From Deltaproteobacteria bacterium (GTDB lineage: Bacteria; Myxococcota_A; UBA9042; DTJE01): a DNA stretch of 64,000 bases. The stretch's first letter is position 1, and the number at the start of each line of letters is the position of its first letter. The DNA lies in contig JAKPOP010000018.1 of the NCBI GenBank assembly GCA_029547805.1, forward strand, positions 47,420-111,419. The letters are read 5' to 3'. Positions 33,335 through 42,838 of the stretch are shown here, piece after piece. Below the pieces are notes generated by a model. It made no database searches, had not been told where the DNA came from, and worked only from the letters and a program-made list of their open reading frames with translations. The translations under genes and the position numbers were made by a program.

Positions 33335-33817
33335 TCACGGCCTCGCCGGTTCGTTCACGGCCGGGACGGCCCCCTGGTCGGTGATCTGCAACTCCTCGAC
33401 GTTGATGGCCAGGTCGGCGATTCCCTGCAGTTTCAGAAAGTCGATGACCCGGGCGACCCGGCCGTAGGGCAGGTCCCGGTCCGCCGACAGCACCGCCTGG
33501 GGCGGCCGCCCGGTCGCCTCCCGGCGCCTTCCGATGGCCTCCTGGATGGCCTCCAGGGATGCGGGGGATCCGTCCAGATAGGTCCGCCCCTCCCGGTCCA
33601 GGATCACGGTCAGGGGGGCCGCCTCGGGGGCCGGTGGCGCTCCGGAGGCGGCGGTGGGCAGCGACAGGGCGATCTCCCGGAGTCGGCGCTCCTGCTCCAG
33701 GAACAGGTTCGCCGTGACCATGAAGATGATCAGGAGCACCAGGAAGATGTCCACCAGCGGCGTGATGTTGATCGACGAGATCAACTCCTCGTCGGAGTCA
33801 CTGGTCGTGCCCGCCAT
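33335..33817 (-). CDS. exbD: ExbD/TolR-family biopolymer transport protein
   Basis: A 160-residue protein with one N-terminal transmembrane helix containing the conserved membrane aspartate (SINITPLVDIFLVLLIIFMV) and a periplasmic domain ending in the ADRDLPYGRVARVIDFLKLQGI pattern typical of ExbD/TolR. It works with ExbB to harvest proton-motive force. It overlaps exbB by 20 bases. Confidence 0.94.
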   Translation of the reverse strand: MAGTTSDSDEELISSINITPLVDIFLVLLIIFMVTANLFLEQERRLREIALSLPTAASGAPPAPEAAPLTVILDREGRTYLDGSPASLEAIQEAIGRRREATGRPPQAVLSADRDLPYGRVARVIDFLKLQGIADLAINVEELQITDQGAVPAVNEPARP

Positions 33818-34427
33818 GGTTCCCCCCGAAGAAACAGCGCATGTAGTGGGTCCCCACCTCCCGGGCCTGCTCCATCGATGTGCCCACCCGCTTGCGGAAG
33901 GCGTTGTAGAAGAGCACGGCCGGGATGGCCACCAGGAGGCCCACGGCGGTGGCGATCAGGGCCTCGGAGATGCTTCGCATCAACATGAGGTTCTTTTCCG
34001 CCGCGTCGGCGACCTCCGAGAGGCTGTAGAAGGCCGCCATGATCCCCAGGACGGTCCCCAGCAGCCCGATGAAGGGGGCGTTGTTGCCCAGTGTGGCCAG
34101 GAAGGTCAGCCCCCGCTCGTATCGCTGGCGTTCCTTCCGCAGCATCGTCTCCAGCAGGGCCTCGGCGTCGTTGCGGCTCGTCGTCTCCTTGCCCAGGACC
34201 CCGAGGTAGTCGGCGATGCGACGCTCCACGCTGTCCCGGGGGACCTGATCCAGGTTCCCCTTCAGGAGGTCATGGACCTGATCCGGAGACACCCGCCGGC
34301 GCCAGTAGAAGACCCACCGCTCCAGGGCGACGGCCAGTGAGGCCACCGAGAGCCCGAGCAGGATCAGAAGCACCCAGTCCACCCCGATCCCGATGAAGAA
34401 TTCCTGCAGGAAGTCCGCGATCTTCAT
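33798..34427 (-). CDS. exbB: ExbB/TolQ-family proton channel protein
   Basis: A 209-residue protein with three transmembrane helices (about 15-35, 118-140, 160-182), the conserved cytoplasmic loop and the channel signature APFIGLLGTVLGIMAAF followed by EALIATAVGLLVAIPAV. It is the first gene of the exbB-exbD-tonB-lipoprotein-receptor operon. A good sigma70-like promoter lies about 150 bases upstream. Confidence 0.95.
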   Translation of the reverse strand: MKIADFLQEFFIGIGVDWVLLILLGLSVASLAVALERWVFYWRRRVSPDQVHDLLKGNLDQVPRDSVERRIADYLGVLGKETTSRNDAEALLETMLRKERQRYERGLTFLATLGNNAPFIGLLGTVLGIMAAFYSLSEVADAAEKNLMLMRSISEALIATAVGLLVAIPAVLFYNAFRKRVGTSMEQAREVGTHYMRCFFGGNHGGHDQ

Positions 34428-34579
34428 CGTCTTCCCTCCCGTGGTGTCCTGCCCCGGCCCCAGCCGTTCGGGCCAGGAAATCCCGCCAGCGACTCCTCCC
34501 GCCGCCTCGTCCCGTGGTCCATGTCGCCTTCCCGGATTCTACGCGTGCTGCGAGGAATCGGGTCAGGAATCGGACCGAC

Positions 34580-34607
34580 AATGTAAGGCCTGGGCCGCGG
34601 CCGTCAA
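34580..34607 (-). promoter_or_regulatory. Sigma70-like promoter of the exbB operon
   Basis: On the minus strand TTGACG (34607-34602), a 16-base spacer and TACATT (34585-34580), in the 289-base gap upstream of exbB. Nothing else recognisable lies in the gap; no Fur-box-like palindrome was seen. Confidence 0.55.
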
Positions 34608-34716
34608 CCGAGAAGACTCGGGAAGAGAATCGCTGGTGCCGGGCACGCGGGCTCCTCGTGGCTGCGGGACGGCGAGGCTCGGGACCTGGAGGCCCGGAGG
34701 GCGGGCAGGACCGCGG

Positions 34717-37700
34717 CTACTGGCAGAAGGCCTCGTAGGTGACCTCGATGTCCTGGGAGTACTGGGGCATGCAGGGCCCCGACGGGTCGAAGACGATGGA
34801 GTTCCCGACGTTGTCGTAGGACCATCCCGTCGCGCAGGACCGACCGTTCACCGTCACCTGGATCGTCTCGGGTCGGGGCAGGCCCGCCAGGAAGAACTGC
34901 CGCTTGAGGGCCCCCTGGGTCGAGGCGATCTGGTTCAACATGGGGGCGAAGGAGTCACAGATGATCTCCTGCTTGCCGCCGAACTCCCTGGACATCGCGA
35001 TGTAGCGGTCCCCGGGGCCATGGCCCGCGTGGCCCTCGCAGCGGTCGATCCAGGTCACCGAGTGCAGCCGGATCAGGTCCCGGTTCAGGGGGCCCTTGAT
35101 GTCCTGATAGTAGTCTCGGTACTCGTTCAGGGTGCCCGGAGACCCGTCGTCGGCCTTGCTGATGAAGACGATGTCCAGGTAGGCATCGTCCCGGTAGAAG
35201 CCCCAGTTGTATCCGCCGCAGAAGCCCTCGATGCACTCCAGTTCGCAGGTCGCCGGGTCCGGGCAGAGGTTCGGGTCACCCTGACATTCTCCGGTGGTGG
35301 TGCAGGGGATCTGGGTGTTGGTGGTCAGGGGCTCCGTGACCGCCAGGTAGCCCGCCAGCAGGCCGCCCTTTGTGAGGGTGTCGGAGGAGGCCTTCTCCAT
35401 CACCTGGTCATAGGCGTTGTAGAACTTGCCGCTGGGGTCCTGGAGGCCCGGGTGGACGTAGCGGGGGAGGATGGCCGGGTTCCCTTCGCAGAGGCGCCCC
35501 CGCATCTTGATGTCGTCGATCAGGGCGATCACGACGCCCACGTGGAAGTTCCGGTTCCAGATCGCCCCGGACTGGCTGAAGTTCCGGACCTGCTCCAGGA
35601 TGTTGGCGCCGTAGTCCATCACCGTGCAGGCGCAGTCGTCCTGCACGAAGAGGACGTCGAAGTCCTGGCCGCTGACCTGCCGGAACCGCTCTCGGATGTT
35701 CCGGTCGGCGGTCCCCTCGCCGTGGAGCTTCACGTAGACCACCGGCTCGTCCAGGTCGTTGCTCTCGATCTTGAGGTAGCAGGTCTCCTCGCCGGCCTGC
35801 TGCGGTACGAAGTTGAGTTCGACGTCCAGGCTCATCCGGGGGTTGATCAGCGTGTCGGCGGCCGGCAGACCCGTGACGGCCCGCATCTGGGGGGAGCAGC
35901 CCGAGAAGGAGACCTTCTTGAGCGTGAGGGGGGCATTGCCGGTGTTCAGGATGTGGACCTTCCGGGGCAGCGTGCCGCATCCCAGGTACTGGAGGCCGAA
36001 GTCGATCACCTTCGGGGTGACGATGATGTTCACGTAGCCGAGGGTGGCCACCAGGTTCACCGGGTAGCCGTCCCCGAAGCCGCCGGTCATCCTGGTGGGG
36101 ACCTCGACGGTCTTGCTCTGGTAGCCGTCATGGACCTCGCACCGGAGCAGGCCGTAGAGGTTCGTGGCCCAGAACTCCCCCTTCGGCGAGTCGAACTGGA
36201 TCTGGATCGGGTGCTTGAACCCCGGTCCCATGCCGTCCTTTACCGCCGGCGGCAGGGGGGACGTGAACCGGAAGTTCCGGCTGGTCTGCAGGCTCTTCTG
36301 GCAGACGTTGATGAAGGAGGCGAGGGTCGGGCAGTCGTTGAGCGTGCAGTTCTGGAACGAGCAGTAGCCGGTGCCGTTGTTGATCAGGTAGACGGTCCGG
36401 GTGGCCGACTCGCCCTGGATCACGGTGCCGAAGTTCAGGTTGCCGGGATTCAGGAGCGGCACGCAGGTGGGGGCGCTGGCCCTCGTCGCCAGCAGGTCCA
36501 CCTCGGTCACGGGCTTCTGGAAGGCATTGGAGGCGATCTGGAGCTTCGCCTGGGCCATTGTGTTCGGGGTTCCTCCGAGGTTCTTGAAGCGCAGCAGCAC
36601 GGTGCGGGTCTCCCCGGGGCCGATGGCGCAGGCGGGGGGCATGTCGGGGCCCTCGGGGCAGTCGGTGTCGGCGTCGTAGTCCGGGCGCGTGGCCGCCAGC
36701 GACGCGTCGGGGGTGATCGAGAACTCACCGTTGGCGTCGTCGGTGATCTGCATCGGGGCGGTGAACCGCAGGGGGCCGTTGCCGCTGTTGCGGATCGTGA
36801 GGGCCTGCCGGGCCTCGATGCCCTGGGCCACGTAGCCGAAGTCCATCGGCGAGGGGAAGACGTCCAGCATCGGCACGGCGACCCGGCCAAAGATGTTCAG
36901 GATCAGCAGGCCGGTCCCCTTGTCGTTGCTGGTGACCAGCAGGTTCCCGATGGGGAGCCCGTCATCGGCCTTCGGGTTGTCGGCGACCCACTGGATCCGG
37001 AAGGAGCGGGACTCGGGGACGTCCTGATAGTCGGGGTATCCGGGATAGGCCTCGGCCTTGAGCGACCAGGGCTGGGCGGGGATGGCCCGGGCGGGGCTCA
37101 TCCCCTCCTCCACCAGGGACAGCGTGGTGTCGCTGGAATCGGAGAGGGCGATCCCGCCGCTCGGGATCGTGAGCAGGGAGTCCGCCGGGGCCTCGGAGGA
37201 CCCGTCGTTGTCCACGGTCACCAGCAGGGTCCGGGTCTCGCCCAGGGGAACGACGCCGAAGTCCAGTTCCCCGGGCATGAGCACCAGGCGGGGCCCGACC
37301 TCCCGACCCCGGATCGGGAAGCGCATCACCTCGAAACTGCCCTGGAACAGCGTGTCCACCAGCAGCAGTCCCTCGTCGGCGCCCCCGCCGGTGGGTTCGT
37401 AGCGGAGCGTCAGCGTCACGGACTCCTTGGGCTTGATGTCGAAGGGGAAGGCCTGGTCCCCGGGGGTCGTGACGGCTCCCTCGATTGTGAAGTCCTCGCT
37501 GCCCTGGAGGTAGGGCTCCTTCCGGATGGTGATCGCGGCGCTGCCGTCGTTGAGGATCTGGACCTGGAGGTCCTTGTGCTCCCCTCGTTGGACCTCCCCG
37601 AAGTCGATATCCCCGGGGATGGTCCGCAGCGTCGAGGACTGCCCCAGGGCGACCACGAGGACCTCCGAGCGGTAGTCCGGGGCCACGTTGTGCGTGATCA

Positions 37701-38037
37701 CCAGTCGGACGTCCTTGGGATTCGGGTCCTGTGGCGTGTAGTGGATCGCCAGGGAGGTCTGCTGGCCCGGGGCCAGTTCGGTCACCGGGGGCGGGTCATG
37801 GCGGAACTCCCCCAGCGTGTCGCCGGTCCACTGGAAGGACTCCAGGCGGATGGTCCCCTCGGTCCCGATGTGGCGCAACTGGATGACCCGGTCCACAGTG
37901 TCGCCGATGGCGACGGCCGGAAGGGTCACCGTAGAGGGGTCCACCTCCAGGGCCATGTCCAGCGTCGTGGAACCACCGCCGCAGGCCGCCAGCAAGGGCA
38001 GCACCCACAACGACTTCCAGAGATGCCAGGAACGCAT
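34717..38037 (-). CDS. Giant surface lipoprotein with choice-of-anchor (ASH-type) repeats and a vWA-like domain
   Basis: A 1106-residue protein with lipobox LLAAC after a signal peptide. At least five immunoglobulin-like repeats begin with a D/N-F-G signature: IDFGEVQRG, LDFGVVPLG, MDFGYVAQG, LNFGTVIQG and IDFGLQYLG. The C-terminal third resembles a von Willebrand A domain (FDVLFVQDDCACTVMDYGANI), but the metal-site motif expected as DxSxS reads DDCAC (residues 800-804), so it is probably not a normal MIDAS. A Cys-rich insert (CTTTGECQGDPNLCPDPATCELECIEGFC) follows. Likely an exposed binding or structural protein. The start is ATG 38037 behind GAGGAGG. Confidence 0.82.
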   Translation of the reverse strand: MRSWHLWKSLWVLPLLAACGGGSTTLDMALEVDPSTVTLPAVAIGDTVDRVIQLRHIGTEGTIRLESFQWTGDTLGEFRHDPPPVTELAPGQQTSLAIHYTPQDPNPKDVRLVITHNVAPDYRSEVLVVALGQSSTLRTIPGDIDFGEVQRGEHKDLQVQILNDGSAAITIRKEPYLQGSEDFTIEGAVTTPGDQAFPFDIKPKESVTLTLRYEPTGGGADEGLLLVDTLFQGSFEVMRFPIRGREVGPRLVLMPGELDFGVVPLGETRTLLVTVDNDGSSEAPADSLLTIPSGGIALSDSSDTTLSLVEEGMSPARAIPAQPWSLKAEAYPGYPDYQDVPESRSFRIQWVADNPKADDGLPIGNLLVTSNDKGTGLLILNIFGRVAVPMLDVFPSPMDFGYVAQGIEARQALTIRNSGNGPLRFTAPMQITDDANGEFSITPDASLAATRPDYDADTDCPEGPDMPPACAIGPGETRTVLLRFKNLGGTPNTMAQAKLQIASNAFQKPVTEVDLLATRASAPTCVPLLNPGNLNFGTVIQGESATRTVYLINNGTGYCSFQNCTLNDCPTLASFINVCQKSLQTSRNFRFTSPLPPAVKDGMGPGFKHPIQIQFDSPKGEFWATNLYGLLRCEVHDGYQSKTVEVPTRMTGGFGDGYPVNLVATLGYVNIIVTPKVIDFGLQYLGCGTLPRKVHILNTGNAPLTLKKVSFSGCSPQMRAVTGLPAADTLINPRMSLDVELNFVPQQAGEETCYLKIESNDLDEPVVYVKLHGEGTADRNIRERFRQVSGQDFDVLFVQDDCACTVMDYGANILEQVRNFSQSGAIWNRNFHVGVVIALIDDIKMRGRLCEGNPAILPRYVHPGLQDPSGKFYNAYDQVMEKASSDTLTKGGLLAGYLAVTEPLTTNTQIPCTTTGECQGDPNLCPDPATCELECIEGFCGGYNWGFYRDDAYLDIVFISKADDGSPGTLNEYRDYYQDIKGPLNRDLIRLHSVTWIDRCEGHAGHGPGDRYIAMSREFGGKQEIICDSFAPMLNQIASTQGALKRQFFLAGLPRPETIQVTVNGRSCATGWSYDNVGNSIVFDPSGPCMPQYSQDIEVTYEAFCQ

Positions 38038-38075
38038 GGGAACCTCCTCACAACGGGGAGAAGAACGACCGGACA

Positions 38076-38105
38076 ATCTTCCAGGAATCGGGATCAAGGT
38101 GTCAA
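38076..38105 (-). promoter_or_regulatory. Possible promoter of the giant surface lipoprotein gene
   Basis: On the minus strand TTGACA (38105-38100) with GAAGAT (38081-38076) 18 bases away. The -35 is perfect and the -10 poor (3 of 6). Confidence 0.4.
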
Positions 38106-38129
38106 TCTCCTGCGGATCGCGATGCTCGG

Positions 38130-39746
38130 TCACGGGTCCGGGGTGGAGGTCGCGTCGGGCTCCGGGGGATTGCCGATGGCACAGCCGCCGGCCACCGGCG
38201 CGAAGCACCAGCGGAAGCACTTGCGGCCGTGGCTGTTCCCCTCGGTGTCCTTGATCTCCTCGCAGGTCCAGCCGTTGGGGCACGGATTGGCCGGGTCGGG
38301 CCCGCAGGGAGGCAGGCAGTAGGACCCCCGGTCCTTGCCGTCCTCGTCCTGGAGGCCGATGCAGAGGACGTCCTTGCTGCCGCAGGCGGTCTCGCCCTGC
38401 TGCTGGTCGCAGGGGTCGCAGTAGCGCCCCTGGGCCACCTCGCAGGTGCCGGCCTGGCACACCTGGCCGCAGGAGCACTCGAAGTTGCCGGTGCAGGGCC
38501 GGTCGATGCACCGGCCCGTCACCGTGTCGCAGATCTTGGACCCGGCCTTGCAGTCGAAGTCCATCAGGCACCCGGGCCGGCACTCCCGGCTCTCGGCGTC
38601 GCAGTGGGTCTCGGCCTCGGGGCAGTCCTTCGGTCCGAAGCACATGCCCGGGATGAAGCAGTGGCCCTTCGCGTCGCAGTCCCAGGTCTTGCCCTCGACC
38701 GGGGGCGGGTCGTCGCACCCCAGCAACTGGTCGTCCACGGTCCAGCGGCAGGCCTCCCGGCAGAGCCCTGCGGAGCAGACCTTGCCCTGGCCGCACTGGG
38801 CGTCCTCGGAGCACCCGCTGGTGCACTGGTGGGTGACCGGGTGGCAGATCTGGCCGAAGGGGCACGAGAAGGCATCCCGGCAGCCGCAGACCCGCCGGTC
38901 GGGCCAGCACTTGGGCCGGGTCGGGTCCGGGCAGTCATCGTCCTTCGTGCAGGCGGGCGTCACCTGGGTGCAGTCCATCGTCGAGGGGATGCAGCCGCCG
39001 GCCTCGGCCCCCGGAATCCGGGCGCAGACGAAGGCCCCCTGGGCGGCGTCCTCCACGGCGCAGATGCCGGTGGCCAGGGGGCACCAGGGGGCGCAGACCC
39101 GGGTGGGAAAGCGGACCGGTGCGCCTTGCCACTCGAAGTCCTGGGCGCACCGGGCGCCGTCGCCCCGGCACTCGGCGTCCCGCTCGCAGGCCTCGCAGGG
39201 GCGCTTGCGGGGTTCGCAGGTCCGGCTGCAGCCGTCGCAGTAGCGGTCCGACGAGCACTGGTCATCGTCACGGCAGGATGCCGGCACGCACGTCCCCTGG
39301 CAGTTGCAGCCCCAGCGGTCCATGCAGTAGCCCTGGACGCACTCCCGGCCCGACCCGCACCATGCCGAGGACTGGCAGGGATTCTCGCACTGATGCGTGA
39401 CCGGATGGCACCCCTTGGGTGCCGGGCAGTCCAGGTCGTCCCGGCAGCCGCAGGTGCTGGAATCCGGCAGGCAGGAGGGGCGGTCCGGGGAGGTGCAGTC
39501 GCCGTCGGTCCGGCAGGTCCCCGGGTCCACCCGGCCCAGGCGGATCAGCGTCGGGAAGTCGCAGTCCTCGTCGGTGGCGCACTCCGCCGGGGGTGGCGTC
39601 TCACCGGCGACCTCCGCCGGCGGGGCATCCCGGTCTCCTGGCAGGTCCCCGGGGCTGCCGGTCCCCGGGTCGGTCGGGGATCCGCCTCCGCCTCCGCAGG
39701 CGACCCAGACCAGCAGCCATGTCCCGACTGTCCACCGGCCCCCCAT
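38130..39746 (-). CDS. Cysteine-rich secreted lipoprotein (EGF/Dickkopf-like repeats)
   Basis: A 538-residue protein with lipobox WVAC, a Gly/Pro/Asp-rich linker and then about 60 cysteines arranged in repeated short modules such as CATDEDC, CRTDGDC, CRDDDQC and CTKDDDC. The CxxDxDC spacing is typical of disulfide-knotted surface proteins common in Myxococcota. There is no enzymatic motif. The start is ATG 39746 immediately after GGAGGAGGACC. It is probably an adhesin or structural surface protein; the substrate or partner is unknown. Confidence 0.82.
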   Translation of the reverse strand: MGGRWTVGTWLLVWVACGGGGGSPTDPGTGSPGDLPGDRDAPPAEVAGETPPPAECATDEDCDFPTLIRLGRVDPGTCRTDGDCTSPDRPSCLPDSSTCGCRDDLDCPAPKGCHPVTHQCENPCQSSAWCGSGRECVQGYCMDRWGCNCQGTCVPASCRDDDQCSSDRYCDGCSRTCEPRKRPCEACERDAECRGDGARCAQDFEWQGAPVRFPTRVCAPWCPLATGICAVEDAAQGAFVCARIPGAEAGGCIPSTMDCTQVTPACTKDDDCPDPTRPKCWPDRRVCGCRDAFSCPFGQICHPVTHQCTSGCSEDAQCGQGKVCSAGLCREACRWTVDDQLLGCDDPPPVEGKTWDCDAKGHCFIPGMCFGPKDCPEAETHCDAESRECRPGCLMDFDCKAGSKICDTVTGRCIDRPCTGNFECSCGQVCQAGTCEVAQGRYCDPCDQQQGETACGSKDVLCIGLQDEDGKDRGSYCLPPCGPDPANPCPNGWTCEEIKDTEGNSHGRKCFRWCFAPVAGGCAIGNPPEPDATSTPDP

Positions 39747-39871
39747 GGTCCTCCTCCTGCCGGGTGCTCCCGGTTCCTGGCCGGAGGCAGTATAGCGGTC
39801 GGGCCCCGGTCCCCTCAAGGATCGCCCCGAGGGCCGATCCCCGGCGTCTGCTGCCAGACCGGTCCGGCCTC

Positions 39872-39899
39872 TTGCGAGTATTTCGTTCGGATCTACCAT
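39872..39899 (+). promoter_or_regulatory. Possible promoter of the marR-efflux operon
   Basis: TTGCGA (39872-39877), a 16-base spacer and TACCAT (39894-39899), 25 bases before the MarR-type gene. Both boxes match 4 of 6 consensus bases. The local AT enrichment supports a regulatory site. Confidence 0.45.
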
Positions 39900-39924
39900 A
39901 CGATGTCGCCAGGCGGAGGGAGTC

Positions 39925-40419
39925 ATGGCGAGCCGCAGGGAGGAGGTCATTCGACGCATCCTGGAGATCGAGGAGGCGGTCCACCGGACGCTCGGATGGA
40001 CGGAGGAATCGGCCTGGAACGGCCTGGAACTGGGCCACGGGCAGTTGAAGGTCCTGCTGCTGCTCCGGGCCCAGGGCCCCATGACCGTGGGGGGCATCGC
40101 CAAGGCGTTGCTGCTGTCGAAGGCCACCGTGAGCGAGACCCTGGACCGGATGGAGACCGGCGGGTGGGTGGTCCGGTCGGCCGACCCCCAGGACCGCCGG
40201 CGGGTTCTGGTCTCGCTGTCGCCGAAGGGGTCCGAGTGGGCCCAGAACCTCGTGTCGGCGGGCCACCGGCGGACCGAGCGCCTGCTGTCTCGGATGGACG
40301 ACCTGGAACTGGACCAGGTGCGCCTGGGCCTCGAGGCCATGGAGCGGGCGGCCCGGCGACTGCTGCTGGAGATCGCGGACGAAGAGGGAGGCACTGGTGA
40401 AGGGAGGGACCCACGATGA
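39925..40419 (+). CDS. MarR-family transcriptional regulator
   Basis: A 164-residue winged-helix protein with the MarR core: LGHGQLKVLLLLRAQGPMTVGGIAKALLLSKATVSETLDRM (in part) and the wing motif RSADPQDRRRVLVSLSPKG with the conserved D-x-R-D/R-R pattern. It starts at ATG 39925 after GGAGGGAGTC and overlaps the next gene by ATGA. It probably represses the ABC efflux operon it heads until a ligand binds. Confidence 0.93.
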   Translation: MASRREEVIRRILEIEEAVHRTLGWTEESAWNGLELGHGQLKVLLLLRAQGPMTVGGIAKALLLSKATVSETLDRMETGGWVVRSADPQDRRRVLVSLSPKGSEWAQNLVSAGHRRTERLLSRMDDLELDQVRLGLEAMERAARRLLLEIADEEGGTGEGRDPR

Positions 40420-41621
40420 GCCGCAGGGCCTGGTTCGGGATGGTGGGAGCACTGGTCCTGGGGATCGCCCTGGTCGGGTTCCTGGCCCTGCGGGGGCGAC
40501 CGGTTTCGGGAGTCCGGGTGGTCCAGGGGGACCTGGCCCACACGGTGGTGGCCAGCGGCCGGGTGGCGGCGGCGGCCCGGACCACGCTGGGTGCGACGGT
40601 CGTCGGTCGGGTGGCCGAGGTCCGGGTCCGGGAGGGAGACCGGGTCCGGGCCGGGGACCTGCTGGTGCGGCTGGAGGACCGGGAGGCCCTGGCGGCGGTG
40701 TCCCAGGCCCGGGCGGCGGTGTCCCAGGCCCAGGCGCGCCGGGATGCCCTGCGGACCATCACCGGGCGGGTCGCCGAGGAGGACCTGCGGCAGGCCCAGG
40801 CGGCGGTGGACCTGGCCGACCAGCGACTCCGGCGCATCGAGGCCCTGGCGGCCTCCGGGGCGGCCACCGAGGATGACCTGGACCAGGCCCGGACCCATGC
40901 GGAGCAGGCCCGGGCGAGGCTCAGGGCCAGCCAGTCCCAGGCCGCGGGGTCCCGGGCCCAGGGGGCGGACCTCCGGGCGGCCGAGGCGGCACTGGAGCAG
41001 GCCCGGGCCTCCCTGGAGGTCGCCGAGGCCCGGCTGGACCAGACCCGGATCCGGGCCCCGGCAGACGGCACGGTGCTGGTCCGGGCCGTGGAGCCGGGCG
41101 ACGTGGTGAGCCCGGGGCAGGCCCTGCTGACCGTTGCCTGGGAGGGGAAGCCCTACCTGGTCATGGAGCCCGACGAGAAGACCCTCCGACTGATCCGGGC
41201 CGGCCAGGAGGCGGTGGCCTCGGCGGACGCCTGGCCGGGACGGACCTTCCCGGCCCGGGTGACCCAGGTGCTGCCGGCGGTGGACCCCCGGAAGGGCACC
41301 GTCGAGGTCCGGCTGGAGGTCCCGGACCCGCCGGAATTCCTTCGGCCGGACCTGACGGTCTCCATCGAGGTGACGGTGGCCCGGAAGAGCGGGGTACCGG
41401 TGGTGTCGCGGGAGGTGTTGCGGGACGTCCGGGGCGAGAGGGCCCGGGTCTGGGTCGTGGAGGGCGACCGGGCAGTGCCCCGGGAGGTCCGCCTGGGCAT
41501 CGTCGGGGACGATCGGGTCGAGGTGGTGGAGGGCCTGGCGGCGGGGGACCTGGTCCTGCTGGACCCGAAGGCCGACTGGACTCCGGGCATGCGGGTGCGG
41601 GTCCGGGAACGGGGGCGCTGA
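40416..41621 (+). CDS. Periplasmic adaptor (membrane fusion protein) of an ABC efflux system
   Basis: A 401-residue MacA/HlyD-type adaptor. It has an N-terminal anchor (about 6-24), a biotinyl-lipoyl-like half-motif (VVGRVAEVRVREGDRVRAGDLL), a long alpha-helical hairpin rich in Ala/Gln/Glu (about 90-205), the matching lipoyl half (RIRAPADGTVLVRAVEPGDVV) and beta-barrel and membrane-proximal domains. It bridges the inner-membrane ABC transporter and an outer-membrane channel not encoded here. Confidence 0.92.
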   Translation: MSRRAWFGMVGALVLGIALVGFLALRGRPVSGVRVVQGDLAHTVVASGRVAAAARTTLGATVVGRVAEVRVREGDRVRAGDLLVRLEDREALAAVSQARAAVSQAQARRDALRTITGRVAEEDLRQAQAAVDLADQRLRRIEALAASGAATEDDLDQARTHAEQARARLRASQSQAAGSRAQGADLRAAEAALEQARASLEVAEARLDQTRIRAPADGTVLVRAVEPGDVVSPGQALLTVAWEGKPYLVMEPDEKTLRLIRAGQEAVASADAWPGRTFPARVTQVLPAVDPRKGTVEVRLEVPDPPEFLRPDLTVSIEVTVARKSGVPVVSREVLRDVRGERARVWVVEGDRAVPREVRLGIVGDDRVEVVEGLAAGDLVLLDPKADWTPGMRVRVRERGR

Positions 41622-42838
41622 TGCCGGTGGAACTGCTGCTGGCCGTCCGCTTCCTGCGGGAGGGTCGGTTCCAGTCCCTGCTGATCCTGGCCGGGGTCTC
41701 GGTCGGGGTTGGGGTGATCATCTTCCTGTCGGCCCTGATCTCGGGCCTCCAGGCCACGCTGATCAACCGGACCCTCGGGAGCCAGCCCCATCTGGTGGTC
41801 CAGGCGCCCAAGGAGGGGGCCCGGCGGTTGCGGACCGAGGAGGGGGAGTTCGTGGCGGCCCAGGTCCAGAGGAGCGCGACGCGCCGCCAGAGCATTCCGG
41901 AGTGGCAGCCCCTGGTGCAGGCCCTCGAGATGACGGACGGGGTCGTGGCCGTGTCCCCGGTGGCTGCCGGGGCGGCCTTCGTGGCTCGAGGAGAGGTCAA
42001 CAAGGCCGTCGCCCTCCGGGGGGTGGACCCGGACCGCTTCGACCGGATCGTCCGGGTCCGGGACCGCCTCCGGGCCGGGCAGTTTCGGCTCCAGGGGGAC
42101 GAGGCGGCCATCGGGGTGGAACTGGCCGAGGACCTCGGCGTGGGGGTCGGGGATCGGGTCCGGATGACCACCGAGGGAGGGGTCACCGAGGTCTTCACGG
42201 TGTCGGGGATCTTCGACCTGGGGGCCAAGGACGTGAACCAGCGATGGGCCCTGGTCTCCCTCCGGAGGGCCCAGTCCCTGCTGGACCTGGGCACCGACGT
42301 GACCAGCCTGGAGGTCCGGGTCCGGGAGATCTTCCAGGCGGAGGACCTGGCCCGGCGCATCGCCAGTCGCACGGGGATGCAGGTGGACCCCTGGACCCGG
42401 ATCAACGCCGAACTGCTCATCGGACTGCGGTCCCAGAACGCCTCCTCCTACATGATCCAGTTCTTCGTCGTGCTGGCGGTGGCCCTGGGCATCGCCTCGG
42501 TGCTGGTGGTGTCGGTGGTGCAGAAGTCCCGGGAGATCGGCATCCTGAAGACGATCGGGGTCTCGACCCGGCAGGCCCAGGCGGTCTTTCTGATCCAGGG
42601 AGGGCTGGTGGGCCTGGTGGGGTCCCTGATCGGCAGCGGACTGGGGGTGACGTTGAGCGTGCTGTTTCAGGGGATGGCCCGGAATCCCGACGGGTCGCCG
42701 ACCTTCCCGGTGGACCTCTCCTGGCAGCGGTTCGCGGTGGCGACTCTGATGGCGACCGTGGTGGGGCTGGTCTCGGCGGTGGCCCCGGCCCGCCGGGCGG
42801 CGCTGCTGGACCCGGCGGAGGTGATCCGCAATGGCTGA
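41621..42838 (+). CDS. ABC transporter permease of the MacB/LolC (FtsX) type
   Basis: A 405-residue permease with the type VII topology: one N-terminal helix, a large periplasmic domain (about 50-270) and three C-terminal helices in the FtsX domain ([33 protein letters not shown], in part). The EIGILK coupling motif is characteristic. It overlaps the adaptor gene by one base and the ATPase gene by 8. Confidence 0.93.
   Translation: MPVELLLAVRFLREGRFQSLLILAGVSVGVGVIIFLSALISGLQATLINRTLGSQPHLVVQAPKEGARRLRTEEGEFVAAQVQRSATRRQSIPEWQPLVQALEMTDGVVAVSPVAAGAAFVARGEVNKAVALRGVDPDRFDRIVRVRDRLRAGQFRLQGDEAAIGVELAEDLGVGVGDRVRMTTEGGVTEVFTVSGIFDLGAKDVNQRWALVSLRRAQSLLDLGTDVTSLEVRVREIFQAEDLARRIASRTGMQVDPWTRINAELLIGLRSQNASSYMIQFFVVLAVALGIASVLVVSVVQKSREIGILKTIGVSTRQAQAVFLIQGGLVGLVGSLIGSGLGVTLSVLFQGMARNPDGSPTFPVDLSWQRFAVATLMATVVGLVSAVAPARRAALLDPAEVIRNG

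Noticed and set aside
34393..38322. Plus-strand open frame of 1309 codons
   Set aside because: Antisense shadow of the giant surface lipoprotein, whose strand has a signal peptide, a ribosome-binding site and repeats.
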